Shown piece by piece: positions 10,126-21,812 of a stretch of 64,000 nucleotides of DNA. Made by a program: the position numbers and the translations under genes. The notes under the pieces were generated by a model that worked only from the letters and a program-made list of their open reading frames with translations, had not been told where the DNA came from and did not search any database. Numbering within the stretch: position 1 is the first letter of the stretch; each line of letters starts with the position of its first letter. This DNA comes from Muscardinus avellanarius (Eukaryota; Chordata; Mammalia; Rodentia; Gliridae), in the NCBI GenBank assembly GCA_963383645.1, contig OY726571.1, forward strand, positions 20,201,599 through 20,265,598, given 5' to 3'.

Positions 10126-11840
10126 TGTCTGTCCACCTAGATTCTGTCAAATCTAAACAGACTAGTTGCAGAGAATCAAATTGTTGATTTATTAATAAAA
10201 TGAATAATTTTTTATTGATACAGTGAATATTTGTTTGTATTTTTATCTGCATCCTTGTGCTAATGCTGGCTGCTTGGCTTATTATAATTTTGATTTGTTG
10301 TTGGCATTTTACAACAATCTTGATTCTCACTTCTTTTATCCACACACATTTGTTTTCTTCCTTTTATGTGCACTGCCTTGTACAATTTTCTAGAGGAAAA
10401 GAATTGAAAATTGCATTTCCTTTCTTCAAAGACTTCAAAGGCTAGCAGGAGAGACATGCTCAAAACCAAACAACCACAAAGCCAACGATTACAATGGAGA
10501 CATAGATAATGCACTGTCGTGACAGGTTGGTTTATGCTGTGTTGCAAAAAGACTGGGGAATTTCAATGGCTTCTGTGTTAGCTATGGATCGCAGGTCAGT
10601 GGTACTGCTGTTCCACATCATCTTCATTTGGGTACACAAACTGATGGAGTAGTTTCTATCTGGATTAAAGGACTATGGAGCACACAGGCTGACCGCAACT
10701 TCATGAGACTTTTGCAGAAATGCCATTAGGAAAGCAAGTGACAGCTTTTTAAAAAATCTTTACTAAGCAGGCTGGACATAAACTCACCTCTCATGAACAT
10801 AGGTATCTCAAGAGGGGAATTCAGTATGGTAAACTGAATCCTGTTCCAACTTGTATCAGACTTGAAGAATGAGTTGGTATTCTGCAGGTAGAGAAGGAAG
10901 GGTCATTCCCAGACAATGCAAAGCCACATAGGCAAACCAAGGTATGACCCTTCATTCTGGCTAACAGAGCATGCAGAAAGACAGAGGTAGATAGGTTGGA
11001 AAAGCCATTCCTAGGTTTTGGAGGTGATTAGAAATCATTACACGATCCATGCTGAGAGGGCAATAAGATACATATTTTACTAATAGCTGTAACTGAGTTA
11101 AAGCTTTGGTGGAAGTTGAGACTGGGAAATCCTGAAAGAACCGCGGTCTATGAAGTGATAAAAACACCAGTTCTGATGTACAGTATTATGGGGACAGAAG
11201 AAAGTTCATGTTTTCTTATGCCTCTTCCATTTTATTCATTGCCTCATGAATAAATCTAATTTATTTTAATACAAGTTTTTTTGTTTGGTTCAGAATATAG
11301 GGGAAATTATTCAGCTGAGACAAATTACGACTTTGAAAAAGGTCATTGTAACTTTTGTTTTTATAGCAAATAACTCTCATTGCCATTTCTGTGACATATG
11401 ATCATTATTAATCTCCCTATATGATCATTGTATCATCATAAAAAATGAGAGACTCTAATCCTGAAAACTGATAAAGAGAAAGATGTCCAAAGGAATCTTA
11501 ATTCCTTCCCCTGGATCTTGAATAGAAGGGCTGGAGAAGTATCCTTTTCATCATATATTCAATAGTATTGTCTACAACATAAAAGAGCTACCCTAGGAAA
11601 CTCCAGTAAAATATATGTAGCACCTAATCAGAGAATTTTATTTTTTTTAAAAAGAAGAGGGTTGTCATTTCTTTTCTTTTCTTTTTTTCTTTGTTAATTT
11701 TTCTAGCATACCTTCAGCATTTCTAGGTGCTTTTATTTGTCAAGAAAATGAATGTGGCCATCAATAGCATCCACAGTTTGTGGGATATTGGTTAAGGCAG
11801 TTCTAAGTACATAAATAGCTACTTTAGAATGTTGTATATT
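10126..11840. other. Intergenic sequence without recognised features
   Basis: Mixed-composition sequence with no coding signal. It may contain old, unrecognised repeats (for example 10860-11160). Confidence 0.4.
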
Positions 11841-11841
11841 A

Positions 11842-12059
11842 ACTGGGCGTGGTGGTGCATGCTTATAATCCCTGTGGATGGGAGGCTGAGACAGGAGGAT
11901 CGTACAGGTTCGAAGCCAGCCTCGGCTACTTAATGAGGCTCTCAGCAACTTAGTGAGATGCTATTTCCAAATAAAATATAAAATAGGTCTGTGAGTATAG
12001 CCCGGGGGTAGAAAGCCCCTGGGTTCCACCCTCAGTACCACCAAAATAAATAAATAAAT
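11842..12059 (+). mobile_element. B1-dID SINE
   Basis: Starts ACTGGGCGTGGTGGTGCATG, has CAGGTTCGAAGCCAGCCTC, a linker AAATAAAATATAAAATAGG, and ends CTGGGTTCCACCCTCAGTACC plus an (AATA)n tail. It combines a type II-like B1 half with a type I-like ID half. Confidence 0.92.
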
Positions 12060-12725
12060 TCTGTATTTTAATACATAGATTTCAGAAAGCTGGAGTACTG
12101 TCCCTATATCAGAAATCTTGGTAAATTGGGTACTATCCACCTAAAATGTTCTTTTTTCCAACCTACAAAAAAAGAAAAATGCCTGGGAAAATCTTTTTTT
12201 AAGAGGTTGTCTATATCCTTCTAGGTATAAATGAGCTTTGCTAAAGCTCTGATATTAGTGCCAGGAATCAGAATCATAAGATCAGCTGTAATAAAAGGAA
12301 GAGGACTCATTATGTCATCTATTCATCAAAGCAAGCTATTTTAACTAATTTGAAGGTCTCTTAGATACATGTTTTTTCTAGCATAACTGATATAATCCAA
12401 TAGAATGAGGAGTGAAAATGACTTCGTTTTTCATGTTACTAAAGAAGGTATTTAAAATAGACTTTGCAATTTTTGAATGGTCTGGTTGGTCTGCTCCTGG
12501 CCAAAAGCCAAGAGTACTTGGCTTGGCTAACGGAAATTATCATAAAGGTAGAATGAAAGGGTAGCAAAAAAGGGAGGAGTAAACTGAGAGCCAAAGGAAG
12601 CAGAAACCGCATCAAGCTTGTCAAAGCGGGAGTCTGATTTGAGGCATGGGACTAGGAAGATAGGAATGAGCATCATGAGAGACCAAGAGTCAGAAGAGAA
12701 CAGGTGTGAAGAACTGTATGGGACA

Positions 12726-12727
<2 letters not shown>

Positions 12728-12758
<31 letters not shown>

Positions 12759-12956
12759 AGTACTGGAGATGGAACCCAGGGCCTTTTCTACCTCCAGGCT
12801 ATACCCCCAGGCCTATTTTATACTTTATTTGGAAACAGGGTCTCACTAAGTTGCTGAGAACCTCACTAAGTAGCTAAGGCTGGATTTGAACCTGTGTGAT
12901 CTTCCTGTCTCAGCCTCCCAAGCGCTGGATTACAAGCGTGCGCCACCATGCCCAGC
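12728..12956 (-). mobile_element. B1-dID SINE, antisense, with (TTGA)n tail
   Basis: Eight or so TTGA units (12728-12758) replace the usual poly(A) tail, followed by AGTACTGGAGATGGAACCC and, at the other end, GCGCCACCATGCCCAGC. Confidence 0.88.
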
Positions 12957-13068
12957 ATCTGCATGGGACAACTTATCTTCCACGCTACTGGCTATCTTTT
13001 GTGGCAGTGGAAATTTGACATGGCAAAATTTTAAAAGGGGCTATGGTTAAAAAAAAAAAAAGCTTATA

Positions 13069-13276
13069 GGCAGAGTATGGCGGTACACATCTGTAATTCC
13101 AGTAGAAGATAGGAGGATTGCAGATTTGAGGCTAGCCTTACCAACTTAGAAAGTCTCTTGGCAATTTAGCAAGACTCTATTTCAAAATAAATTTGTAAAT
13201 AAATAAATAAGTAAGTAAATAAAGCTAGAGGTGTAGCTCAGTGGTAGAATGTCCCTGGGTTCAATCCCCAGTACCA
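13069..13276 (+). mobile_element. B1-dID SINE
   Basis: Diverged B1 half (AGAGTATGGCGGTACACATC) and a well-kept ID half (GCTAGAGGTGTAGCTCAGTG, GGGTTCAATCCCCAGTACC). Confidence 0.88.
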
Positions 13277-13885
13277 CATCCACATACAGGCACACACAAA
13301 TATCTGTTTGTAAATAGGAGTAATTAACAAAAGTTGGGCAGAGTGCTGATGGTACATGCCTATAATATACATGTGATTACAGCCAGTTCTTAAATATTTG
13401 TCATTACATCTTCTATGCAATGTAGATTTTTTTAGCTTTTTAAATTAAAATAAATTTATACTTATGGAAAAGTTACAAAAAAGTGCAGAGTTCCCATGTA
13501 GATTTTCTCTTGTCTCTAATGAACCCCCCCAAAATTATTAAAAGTAGGAAATTAATATCAATGAAATACATTAACTAATCTGAAGCTATTTAAGTTTTAT
13601 AATTTTCTCCACTATTGAATTTGTTTGGTCTAGAATCCTTAAGGATCTAATATCCCATGTACTTGTTCTGTTCCTTTAGTGTACTTCAATTCATTACAAT
13701 TCCTTGGTCTTCCTATTTCTTTCATGACCTTGAGGCTCTCAAAAGTCCAAGTCAGTTATTTTATAGCACACTCCTTGAACTTGGTGTGGCTGATGTCTTT
13801 TTGTCATGAATTTTTTTTCAGGAAAACCACAGAAGTGATGCTCTGTCCTTCTTTTTTGTGGTTCACAATTGTGTCATATTCTTGG

Positions 13886-13888
<3 letters not shown>

Positions 13889-13932
<44 letters not shown>
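13889..13932. repeat. (TA)n microsatellite
   Basis: Perfect TA run of about 22 units. Confidence 0.97.
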
Positions 13933-13933
<1 letters not shown>

Positions 13934-14061
13934 CTTCTTCATATAACTTTAAAAAAGTCTTTCTTATTTATTTTTTAAACCTGCATACTGCACTATGTAT
14001 ATGTAACATCTTCAACCCAGCCACTCTTCTATGTATAAACATTTGGATCTTCCTTGGATCC

Positions 14062-14180
14062 CAAAAGTCTGAGCGTTAAGAACTTAGTCCCCAGCTTGGC
14101 CCAAATTTAAGGTGATGGAAACAAGTGGAAGGTCTTAAGTCTCTAGGAACATGCCCTTGAAGAGGATTAGAAGACCCTTC

Positions 14181-14242
<62 letters not shown>

Positions 14243-14436
14243 TTCCTGGCAGCCATGAGGTGTGCAGATTATTTTGGCCAAGTGCTTCTACCATAATGAG
14301 CTTCATCACAGACCCTACAGTAAGGATGGCATAACCATAAACTGAAACCACCTCAAATATGGCTTAATAAATTTCCCCCTTCTAAGCTTATGACCTTAGG
14401 TATTTTTTATTATATAGGAAAGCTGACTAATACAAC
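14062..14436 (+). mobile_element. MaLR-type LTR, sense
   Basis: Landmarks in order: GCTTGGCCCAAATTTAAGG, AAGAGGATTAGAAGACCC, a long (CT)n (14186-14240), GCCATGAGGTGTGCAG, ATAATGAGCTTCATCACAG, AAACTGAAACCACC, CTTAATAAATTTCCCCCTTC (polyadenylation signal region) and GAAAGCTGACTAATACAAC. This is the order found in rodent MaLR (MT-like) LTRs. Confidence 0.7.
14186..14240. repeat. (CT)n tract inside an LTR
   Basis: About 27 CT units. The antisense LTR at 16527-17032 has a (GA)n at the equivalent place (16752-16800). Confidence 0.95.
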
Positions 14437-14653
14437 TCATCTTTTTATCTTAATATCTATGATTCACCAACATCTCTAGCCTCCCCTCCCATGTAAGAAA
14501 GACCTCCTATATTACAGAACTAATTCTTTCTCAGGAATCTCTTACTTCCCATCCACATAGATGAGTTGGTCACATTCTATTCCTATAATTGGATCCATAG
14601 ATGCAACATAACTAATAAGAATTTATTAATGACTTGGCCTAAGTGATGGTTTT

Positions 14654-14862
14654 AAATGTATTATGGTATTTTAGCTGGGCGTGGCAGTGCACGCTTGTAA
14701 TCCCCGTGCTTGGGAGGCAGAGACAGGAGGATCTCGCAGGTTCAAAGCCAGTCTTGCTGGCTTAAGAGACCCTGTTTCCAAAATATATATATCTGGGAGT
14801 GTAGCCTGGAGGTAGAAGGGTTCCGTCCCCAGTACCACCAAAAAAAAATGTATTATGGTATT
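14654..14862 (+). mobile_element. Type II SINE with perfect 17-bp target-site duplication
   Basis: The body (about 14671-14848) has GGGCGTGGCAGTGCACGC, CAGGTTCAAAGCCAG, GGCTTAAGAGACCCTGTTTCC and CCCAGTACCACC. It is flanked by AAATGTATTATGGTATT at 14654-14670 and 14846-14862. The intact duplication points to a recent insertion. Confidence 0.95.
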
Positions 14863-15955
14863 CAAATGGAGCCAAAAGGGGTTAATCCTTGACTTCTTTA
14901 AAAACTTTGGGGGAATGAATCTCTTTTGCTACACTCACTTATATTAAGCTAAGAATCAGGATGCCTAGAACTGATGAAGGCATATTGACAGGAACAAGGT
15001 GGCCTCGCTTTAGCATGAAGTGAATACAAAGGAAAACAGAAAACATAAATGGTAGAGACAATGTCCTAAAAGATGGGTAAATATTTTTTATTAATCTGTG
15101 CCTACAGGCTGGCACACCATTGATCTCTATTAATAAAACACACTCAGTTTCTTTCTTTCTTTTTTGTGTACAGTATTTTGATTTTGGTTTCTTTCACAAT
15201 TAGCCCTAAGAATCAAATTAATAGAGTATTATTTAAAAAAATTAGCTGTAGGATGACAGTTTAATAATCTGAAAAAAAATGCTAAAACACATTTCCTTGA
15301 AAAAATGATTTGTTTAGTTCAATTTATTTATTAGTCTTCACAGGATAAGGGGATGTACCTGCAACAGATGAACAGATTCTAGTCCGTAAGCTATGTAATG
15401 AATGAAAGGCATCATAGCTGTCAAGGGATGTTGAAGCAGCCACGTGGGACTGACAAATGATTTTGCCAGTGAAACAGCATTGAGACATATTGAAGATTGT
15501 CAAAACATTGCAGAGTAGACCTTGTTAGGGTTTAGTGTGTTGCACAGAGTAAATAACTGCAGTCAATATCATATTTGTCAGATCTGTACTGATGGGTTGA
15601 ACCATTAATACTCTGTATTTTTTAAAAGCACACTTGCATTTTAATAAATTCTGTTCTGGTAACACGTGTCTAACTCTCCAAACAAAACCTCCTTCATACA
15701 GCTCTCCTTTAAGGCATTTCTGAGGCCCCACAATTATTGGACTTGTTTTTCTATGACTGGTTTAATTGCCATCCCCCTCCTTACCCTCCACATCTCAAGT
15801 TTCAACTCTTTCTCATCCTATTATATCTTACACTGGTCCTTTTTGTAGTTTTGAGTTGTTTGTTTTCTTTCTAATAATCTCATTTTCTGACAAGTTTTCA
15901 GCATCAGCCGTATCAAGTGGTTGTTTATAGCTGGGATTCAAAAAGAGTAAACTAA
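14863..15955. other. Intergenic sequence without recognised features
   Basis: No coding signal, RNA gene or identified repeat. Confidence 0.45.
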
Positions 15956-15957
15956 AT

Positions 15958-16164
15958 TGGGCTTAGTGACACATGCCTGTAATTACAGTGCATAGAAAGC
16001 TGAGACAGAAGAATCATAGATTCAAGGCTAGCCTCAGCAATTTAGCAAGACCCTCATTAAGTAAGACCCTGTTTCAAAAATTTTAAAAATCTAATAAGAA
16101 TTGGGGTATATTTCATAGCTAGAATGTTCCTGGGTTCAATTCCTAATACCACAAAACAAACAAA
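15958..16164 (+). mobile_element. B1-dID SINE, diverged
   Basis: GGGCTTAGTGACACATGCCTG, GCTGAGACAGAAGAATCATAG, GCCTCAGCAATTTAGCAAG, and the ID part ending GGGTTCAATTCCTAATACC. Confidence 0.85.
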
Positions 16165-16526
16165 CTATACATGTATGAGAGATCATTATGTGAATGGTAG
16201 TAAGTTTCAATATAGTAAGTTACATGCCACAGGGGTATCACAGTTCACCATGGAAACACAGTGAAGCAGAGGAACTCTGTCTAAAGAGAGGTGGTGTGTC
16301 TTGGGAAAGACTGCATGACTAATGTGAGACTTGATCATTTATTTGGTTGAAAATTTTCTCCTTTTCTGCCATACCTAGAGCTTTCATTATCCAAAAAAAA
16401 AAAAAAAAGGATCGAATAGTTTGGTTTTCTTAAACTAATTTTTCAAACATTCTCTATGAAAATGTACTTCAAGATCATTACTGATTTGTGGTTAAGGGTT
16501 CTAGTATGGAGGATTCTAGATATACA

Positions 16527-16747
16527 TTGTGTGTTACTAAGCTTTTCATCACTGTGACCACAATACCTGACAAGAACAACTTAGATGAGGAAAGATTTGT
16601 TTGGCTCTTGGTTTCTGAGGTTCAGTCCATAGTCAGCAGGCTCCAAGGCAGAAACATTGTGGCAGAGGAAAATTTCTCAGCTCATGGAAGCAGGAAAGTA
16701 GAAAGAGGGAAAGGGAGAGAAGGAAAAAGGAAGAAAGGGAGAGACAG

Positions 16748-16803
<56 letters not shown>

Positions 16804-17032
16804 ACTCTGGCATATTATCCCCAAGGTCATATTCCCAGCAACCTACCACCTCTAGCCACACCCCACCAGCCTGCAGTTACCACCCAGTAAGTCCATTTGA
16901 ATTATTAATCCATCAAATAGATTCATCCCCTGATTAAGGTAGAGCCCTCATTATTTCGTGTTTTCACCTCTCTGAACACTGTTGTATTGCCTGCGGCTTT
17001 GGGGGATATTTCAGACCCAAACCATAACAACT
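16527..17032 (-). mobile_element. MaLR-type LTR, antisense
   Basis: The plus strand reads TGTGTTACTAAGCTTTTCATC, ACCTGACAAGAACAAC, TTGGTTTCTGAGGTTCAGTCC, (GA)n at 16752-16800, CACCTCTAGCCACACCCC, TAGAGCCCTCATTATTTCG and GATATTTCAGACCCAAACCA. It is related to 751-1171 and, in reverse, to 14062-14436. Confidence 0.75.
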
Positions 17033-18070
17033 CAGCTTTATGAAGAAGTTATAAAATGAGACAATTCACATTATTATACTAGAACCACTCTTAGGTTTAG
17101 TAGATTATTTGCTAAGTTATCTTTATAGGTGTTTATATGAAAATATAAAATAATCTCCCAGTATTTACTTTAACAGCCAATCACTTATTCATTGATTTTA
17201 TAAAGGAGTTAACTTAGAACTCAATTACATTATATTGATGATTTCACGATTAAACAGGTGTTAGTTCTTGGACTGGAGGCTCATTCTGTCAAAAAAAGAA
17301 ACTTCCCCTACAATCAGAAGTTAATGTGCTTATATGGCAGCAGCAATTTGTTTATGGCCTTTTCATGCAAGGAAGACATCATTACAGGCTCCATCAACAC
17401 CAGCACAACTTTGATAGAACTTTCAGCATAATTAGTTTTTAACATATTGAAACTGATAAACAACTTTCCAAGTGTAATTATGTTCTATATATTCGCTCAT
17501 TATGCATGCTGTTTAAGGAAGAATGAGAACTCAGAAATGTTTTAAACTGAGTCCTCTGATTATATAAAAATAAGTGCTTCAGTATTTTCTTTTGCCTCTG
17601 TGTACATATGTGTGTGTGTGTATGTGTGTGTGTACACAGCTACATGCATGCTTTAAAAACTGTCATATTTCTAACATGTTGCACTAAGAGAGAAGTAGAA
17701 AAGGAAAAATGCAAATGACAGGGACAGGCTTTAGCCATTTGTGTGAGAACTGGAACTAGAAGGAAAAGAATGAATCAGTATGTTTAGCAGAAGTATGAAG
17801 GAGTATCACAAACAACATCCAATTATTTTACAGCCAGTTATAAATATCCATGTGGAGGCCTCAGTCATGCACACTACCACCAAACAAGATAATCTTTAGT
17901 CATTTGCTCTAAGAACTCTTGATGAGAAAAAAAGGCAAAGGGATTGTAGGTGTTGTTGAAGCTTCTGAAATCAAAATCTCTTCTGGCCAAAAAAATCTGA
18001 ACAATTATGAAGTAGCCATTATGCATGGCACTAGCAAGTAAGGTGAACATCAATAAAATAAAACATTTTA
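17033..18070. other. Intergenic sequence without recognised features
   Basis: Only a short imperfect (GT)n near 17608 stands out. Confidence 0.45.
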
Positions 18071-18071
18071 A

Positions 18072-18297
18072 GCTGAGCTTGGTGGCGCATGCTTGTAATC
18101 CCAATATTTGGGAGGCTGAGACAGGGGGATGCAGTTTTCAGACAGCCTCAGCTACTTAATGAGGCCCTTTGCAATGCAGTGAGATTCTGTTTCAAAATAA
18201 AGAACAATAACAACAAGAAAAAAAATAGGGCTGGGGCATAGCTCAGAGGTAGAATGTGCCTGGGTTTCATCCCCAGTACTGTAAAAAAATTTTTTTT
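18072..18297 (+). mobile_element. B1-dID SINE
   Basis: GCTGAGCTTGGTGGCGCATG, GGCTGAGACAGGGGGATG, AGACAGCCTCAGCTACTTAA and the ID part GGCTGGGGCATAGCTCAGAG ending CATCCCCAGTACTG. Confidence 0.92.
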
Positions 18298-18534
18298 CAT
18301 GATCTATTTGTTCTTTTGTTCTGTGTTGTCTAATATCATAAAATAACCATCAAAAGAGATATATGTGATCGACATAAAACATACTGGATAGAAGTGACTT
18401 TTTTTTGTTCCTTTGGAGATGACTAAGTCAATGGTTTTAGCTAAAGTTACAAAGAAAAAAAAAGACCCCATGAACGTGGTTATTAAATCCTATAACATTG
18501 GCTTTATTTTGGTAGCTACTGAGTGTTGCACAGG

Positions 18535-18734
18535 NNNNNNNNNNNNNNNNNNNNNNNNNNNNNNNNNNNNNNNNNNNNNNNNNNNNNNNNNNNNNNNNNN
18601 NNNNNNNNNNNNNNNNNNNNNNNNNNNNNNNNNNNNNNNNNNNNNNNNNNNNNNNNNNNNNNNNNNNNNNNNNNNNNNNNNNNNNNNNNNNNNNNNNNNN
18701 NNNNNNNNNNNNNNNNNNNNNNNNNNNNNNNNNN
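18535..18734. other. Assembly gap (200 N)
   Basis: Exactly 200 N characters. The open frames that run through it are artefacts. Confidence 1.
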
Positions 18735-19380
18735 CAGTTTTATTTCCTGTAGTGGCCTTCTAGAAGCCCCAATGAAAAATAAGACCAGAGGGTTCATGTA
18801 CCCTGATATGAAAACAAAAATTTATTCAAATAATCACGATTTTAGAATCTAAAATGATATTGACAGAGACACTTAATGATGCCTCTTTTAAGAAGGTGAG
18901 GTCTGTCAAATGCACATTCTAACTAGTAAGCCAAATAGCTTTCATAATTCATGATTTATGTAGTTGCTGCACCAACTCTGAAAAATAATTTATTTTTAAG
19001 TCAAATATAATGTATGTATAATTTATTGGCTCTCATTTTATTTTATAAGTAGAAAGTGAGATAAAATTAACAATATCCTTTATATGTTAATTTTTCTACA
19101 AAGTTATCTCAGAGTAATGGGCATTCCCCCTCATTTTTATCTGTCTTTCTCCAGATGGCCAAATTAGTTTTAAAAAAGTATCAGTTGTTTGCAATGAAAA
19201 TTAAGAGCACCTGGAACACATTATCCTAAAAGAGAAAAATGCTAAATATTTACATATCATATCCTTAAAATGGATATAGCTAAATTAAATGAATATATAG
19301 TTTACAACTAATGGTTTACTTTCATACTAATATTTATTTATTTGAGAAGGTAAGAGTTTTCAAGATTTTGAAAAATATAA
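18735..19380. other. Intergenic AT-rich sequence without recognised features
   Basis: No coding signal or known repeat. Confidence 0.45.
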
Positions 19381-19620
19381 AATGGGGGGCACGCCGGAAC
19401 CCCGGAACAGCCGGGGCCCGGGTCATGGGACTCTGGGTACTGGACCGGACTACGCGTAGCACGCCAGACCCCTGGAGAAACCAGGCCCAGTAAGACCCTG
19501 GGTCCCGGGCAGGGGTCGCGTGGGGCACGCCACCCAGGGCCTGGGTCGCTGGGCTCTGGGCCCCAGGCAGAGTAGTGTGGAGCACGCTGGACCCATGGGG
19601 AAACTGGGCCGGGTCACAGT
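19381..19620 (+). repeat. CpG-dense tandem units at the 5' end of copy 2
   Basis: A CACGCC/CACGCTGG landmark recurs at about 19389, 19460, 19527 and 19582, with CCCGGG/GGGCC-rich sequence between. Roughly 16 CpG occur in 240 bp, set in AT-rich flanks. It could act as the element's promoter; that is inference. Confidence 0.75.
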
Positions 19621-20254
19621 GCTACTGAGTGCCTGATCCCACTACCTCCTCAAACCACACATACTGTCTTCTCTTATTGAAAAAAAAAAAAAACAGAAAG
19701 AAAAGAAAAAGAAAAAAGAAAAATATCGGAGAGGGGTTAAGAAGGCTGTGGCAGATACCAGGATACTGGAGATGCAGACAAAACTTATCCAAATGCACTA
19801 GAACTTATGGAAAAATTCCCTGTGAAGGAGGACTGCTGTTTCTCTATATCGTTAAGAATCTTGGACATCACCTGTAAGGAGAGAGTTTAGCGGAGACCAA
19901 GGAGAAAGGCAGTGTTGAAAGCAGTCTCCGCGATGTCGGTGGAGACTTGTATTCAGGAGAAGCAGAAATTGGATCCTACCAACCTTATTTTTTTTTTTTT
20001 TTGAGAAATTACACCAAATGTCAAATGCTACCGTCACACATGCTTAGGAATACTGGACAACATTCAGAATGGAAAAAGAGCTTGGGAAAGATTTGAAACG
20101 GTGGAGGCAGTGGCAATGGCAGTGGCCAGTACTCTGGGGAGGCAGAGATCTGATGCATTACACCTGGAACCTTTGAAATAATAACCCCAGAGGCAGAATG
20201 CTACCACCATGCACCCTCAAGAATGGGACAATTGGTTGGGCGAAGAGGGTGCTC

Positions 20255-20710
20255 ATATTGGAGCCTGCCGAGGGGTGAGGCTGGCGACGGACACAGCAAA
20301 GCTGGAATTGGAGCCTGCCATGAGGCAAGGCCGGTGTTGGAGCCTCCAAGGCTGGGATCGGAGCCTGCCAAGGGGTTAGGCCGGTGCTGGGGCCAGTGAG
20401 ACTGGGATCGGAGCCTGCCATGAGGCAAGGCCGGTGCTGGGGCCTTTTAGGCAGCAACCGGAGCCTGCCAAAAGGTTAGGCCGGTGCCAGGGCCAATGGC
20501 CGGCATTGGAGTCTGCTGTGAAAGAAGGCCATTACGGCGGCCTCCGAGGCCGGGATCAGAGCCAGCTGAGAGATTAGGCTGGTGTCGGGGCCAGGGAGAC
20601 CAGAATCGGGGCCTCCCATGAGGCAAGGCCGCTGCTTGAGCCAGCAAGGTCTCGATCAGTCCACCGGGTAGCCAGGCCACTACTGGGGCCGTCAAGAGTG
20701 GGATCGGTAC
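20255..20710 (+). repeat. GC-rich ~50-bp VNTR of composite copy 2
   Basis: About nine imperfect units with GAGCCTGCCATGAGGCAAGG, CCGGTGCTGGGGCC and GGGATCGGAGCC, the same unit as 3655-4270. Confidence 0.9.
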
Positions 20711-21086
20711 TTGTGACGCAGAATGCACAGAGAAATATCGCAGAAAATAAAAATCAGATGCTTCCCCTAATCAGCAAAAACTAGGAGGAAAGGGGAAAAC
20801 AGGAAGAGTTTGAGCTATAGAAAGGGCCCTATAGTAAAGCAACTAAGGTGACCAATCAGAGGGTATGGAATAGGGGAGGATGGAGCCTCTTTAAAACGCA
20901 GGAGGCACATAAACAAATGTGTCAAAGTTAATCACCAAACAAGCATAGGATTGAGGAAGGGGGAGGGAATGGGATGGGGGCTGGATGAGGGCTCATTGGA
21001 TGATGTGTGCTTGTATATCCTCTCAAGTCTTGTACTCCAATGTGATTGATATATGACTACAATGCACCAATAAAAAATATCTTGTT
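20711..21086 (+). repeat. 3' domain and tail of composite copy 2
   Basis: Near-identical in order to 4271-4640: GAGAAATATCGCAGAAAAT, GAAAGGGCCCTATAG, a purine-rich tract and the tail GACTACAATGCACCAATAAA. Confidence 0.75.
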
Positions 21087-21097
21087 TACTAATTCTC

Positions 21098-21225
21098 TTT
21101 TTTATTAATATATTTTTATTGGTACATTATAATTATACATCATAGTAATTTTCAATGTGATACAAACATATATACACACAGTACTTGGTATGATTCCATC
21201 TATATCTCATTTTTTTTCTATATGA
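21098..21225 (-). mobile_element. L1-like 3' tail, antisense
   Basis: TTTTTATTGGTACATTATAA followed by TTATACATCATAGTAATTTT is the reverse complement of the tail type that ends the composite copies. It faces copy 2 tail to tail, about 20 bp away. Confidence 0.6.
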
Positions 21226-21372
21226 ACTTCAGTTTAAGTTTCAAGAAAACTTCTTTGTAATTTTTAATGGATTTGTACTGGGATTATGCATTCATGTTCG
21301 CAGATTTTATGTTTTTATTATTATATTTTTCCTGCTGTGAAAAAAAATAAAAATATAAAATGATTCATGACA

Positions 21373-21438
21373 CATGTTTATACCTTTTACCCTGAGGTTG
21401 ATACTAGGATTCTACCTCCAAGCTACACTCCAACCATT

Positions 21439-21473
<35 letters not shown>

Positions 21474-21658
21474 TTTGAGGTACTAGAGATGGAACCCATG
21501 GACGTTCTATCTCTCCTAGTTCTTATTCTTTATTTTAAAACAGGGTCTCACTAAGTTGCAGAGTGCCTCACTGAGTAGCTGAGGCTGTCTGAGAACTGTG
21601 ATCCTCCTGTCTCAACCTTCCAAGTACTGAGATTACAATCGTGTGCCACCACATCCAT
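21373..21658 (-). mobile_element. B1-dID SINE(s), antisense, with (TTTA)n
   Basis: An ID-like piece (GATTCTACCTCCAAGCTACAC) is followed by (TTTA)n at 21438-21475 and then a fuller SINE, GAGGTACTAGAGATGGAACCC to GTGTGCCACCACATCC. Confidence 0.8.
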
Positions 21659-21662
21659 TTTA

Positions 21663-21812
21663 ATTTTTTGTTTTTGAAATAGAATCGTGATAGGTTTCAG
21701 AGAATCTTGCTACACTGCTGAGGCTGGCCTCGAATCTGTGATCTTCCTGGCTCAGCCAGGATGCTGTAATTCCAAGTCTGGAATTCCAGCCTTGTGCCAG
21801 TATGCCTGGCTT
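21663..21812 (-). mobile_element. B1-like SINE fragment, antisense
   Basis: GAATCTTGCTACACTGCTGA, GGCTGGCCTCGAATCTGTGAT and TTGTGCCAGTATGCCTGGC show a B1 half with the ID half missing. Confidence 0.65.

Larger units (their letters stand above)
19381..21086 (+). mobile_element. Composite VNTR retroelement-like structure, copy 2
   Basis: Parts in order: CpG-dense tandem units (19381-19620), a T-rich block CCACACATACTGTCTTCTCT with an A-rich run (19656-19730) that matches 2047-2085, about three degenerate 180-bp units (19731-20235), a GC-rich VNTR (20255-20710) and the 3' domain (20711-21086). The order equals that of copy 1, but the middle is shorter and the 5' part differs. There is no substantial ORF. 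The SPOCK3 exons are far away, so any effect on that gene is unlikely. Confidence 0.6.

Noticed and set aside
16488..16937. 149-codon open frame
   Set aside because: It lies in an antisense MaLR LTR and its length is due to the (GA)n tract (poly Arg-Glu).
18413..18852. Open frames over 90-116 codons at the gap
   Set aside because: They run through 200 N characters and are not real.
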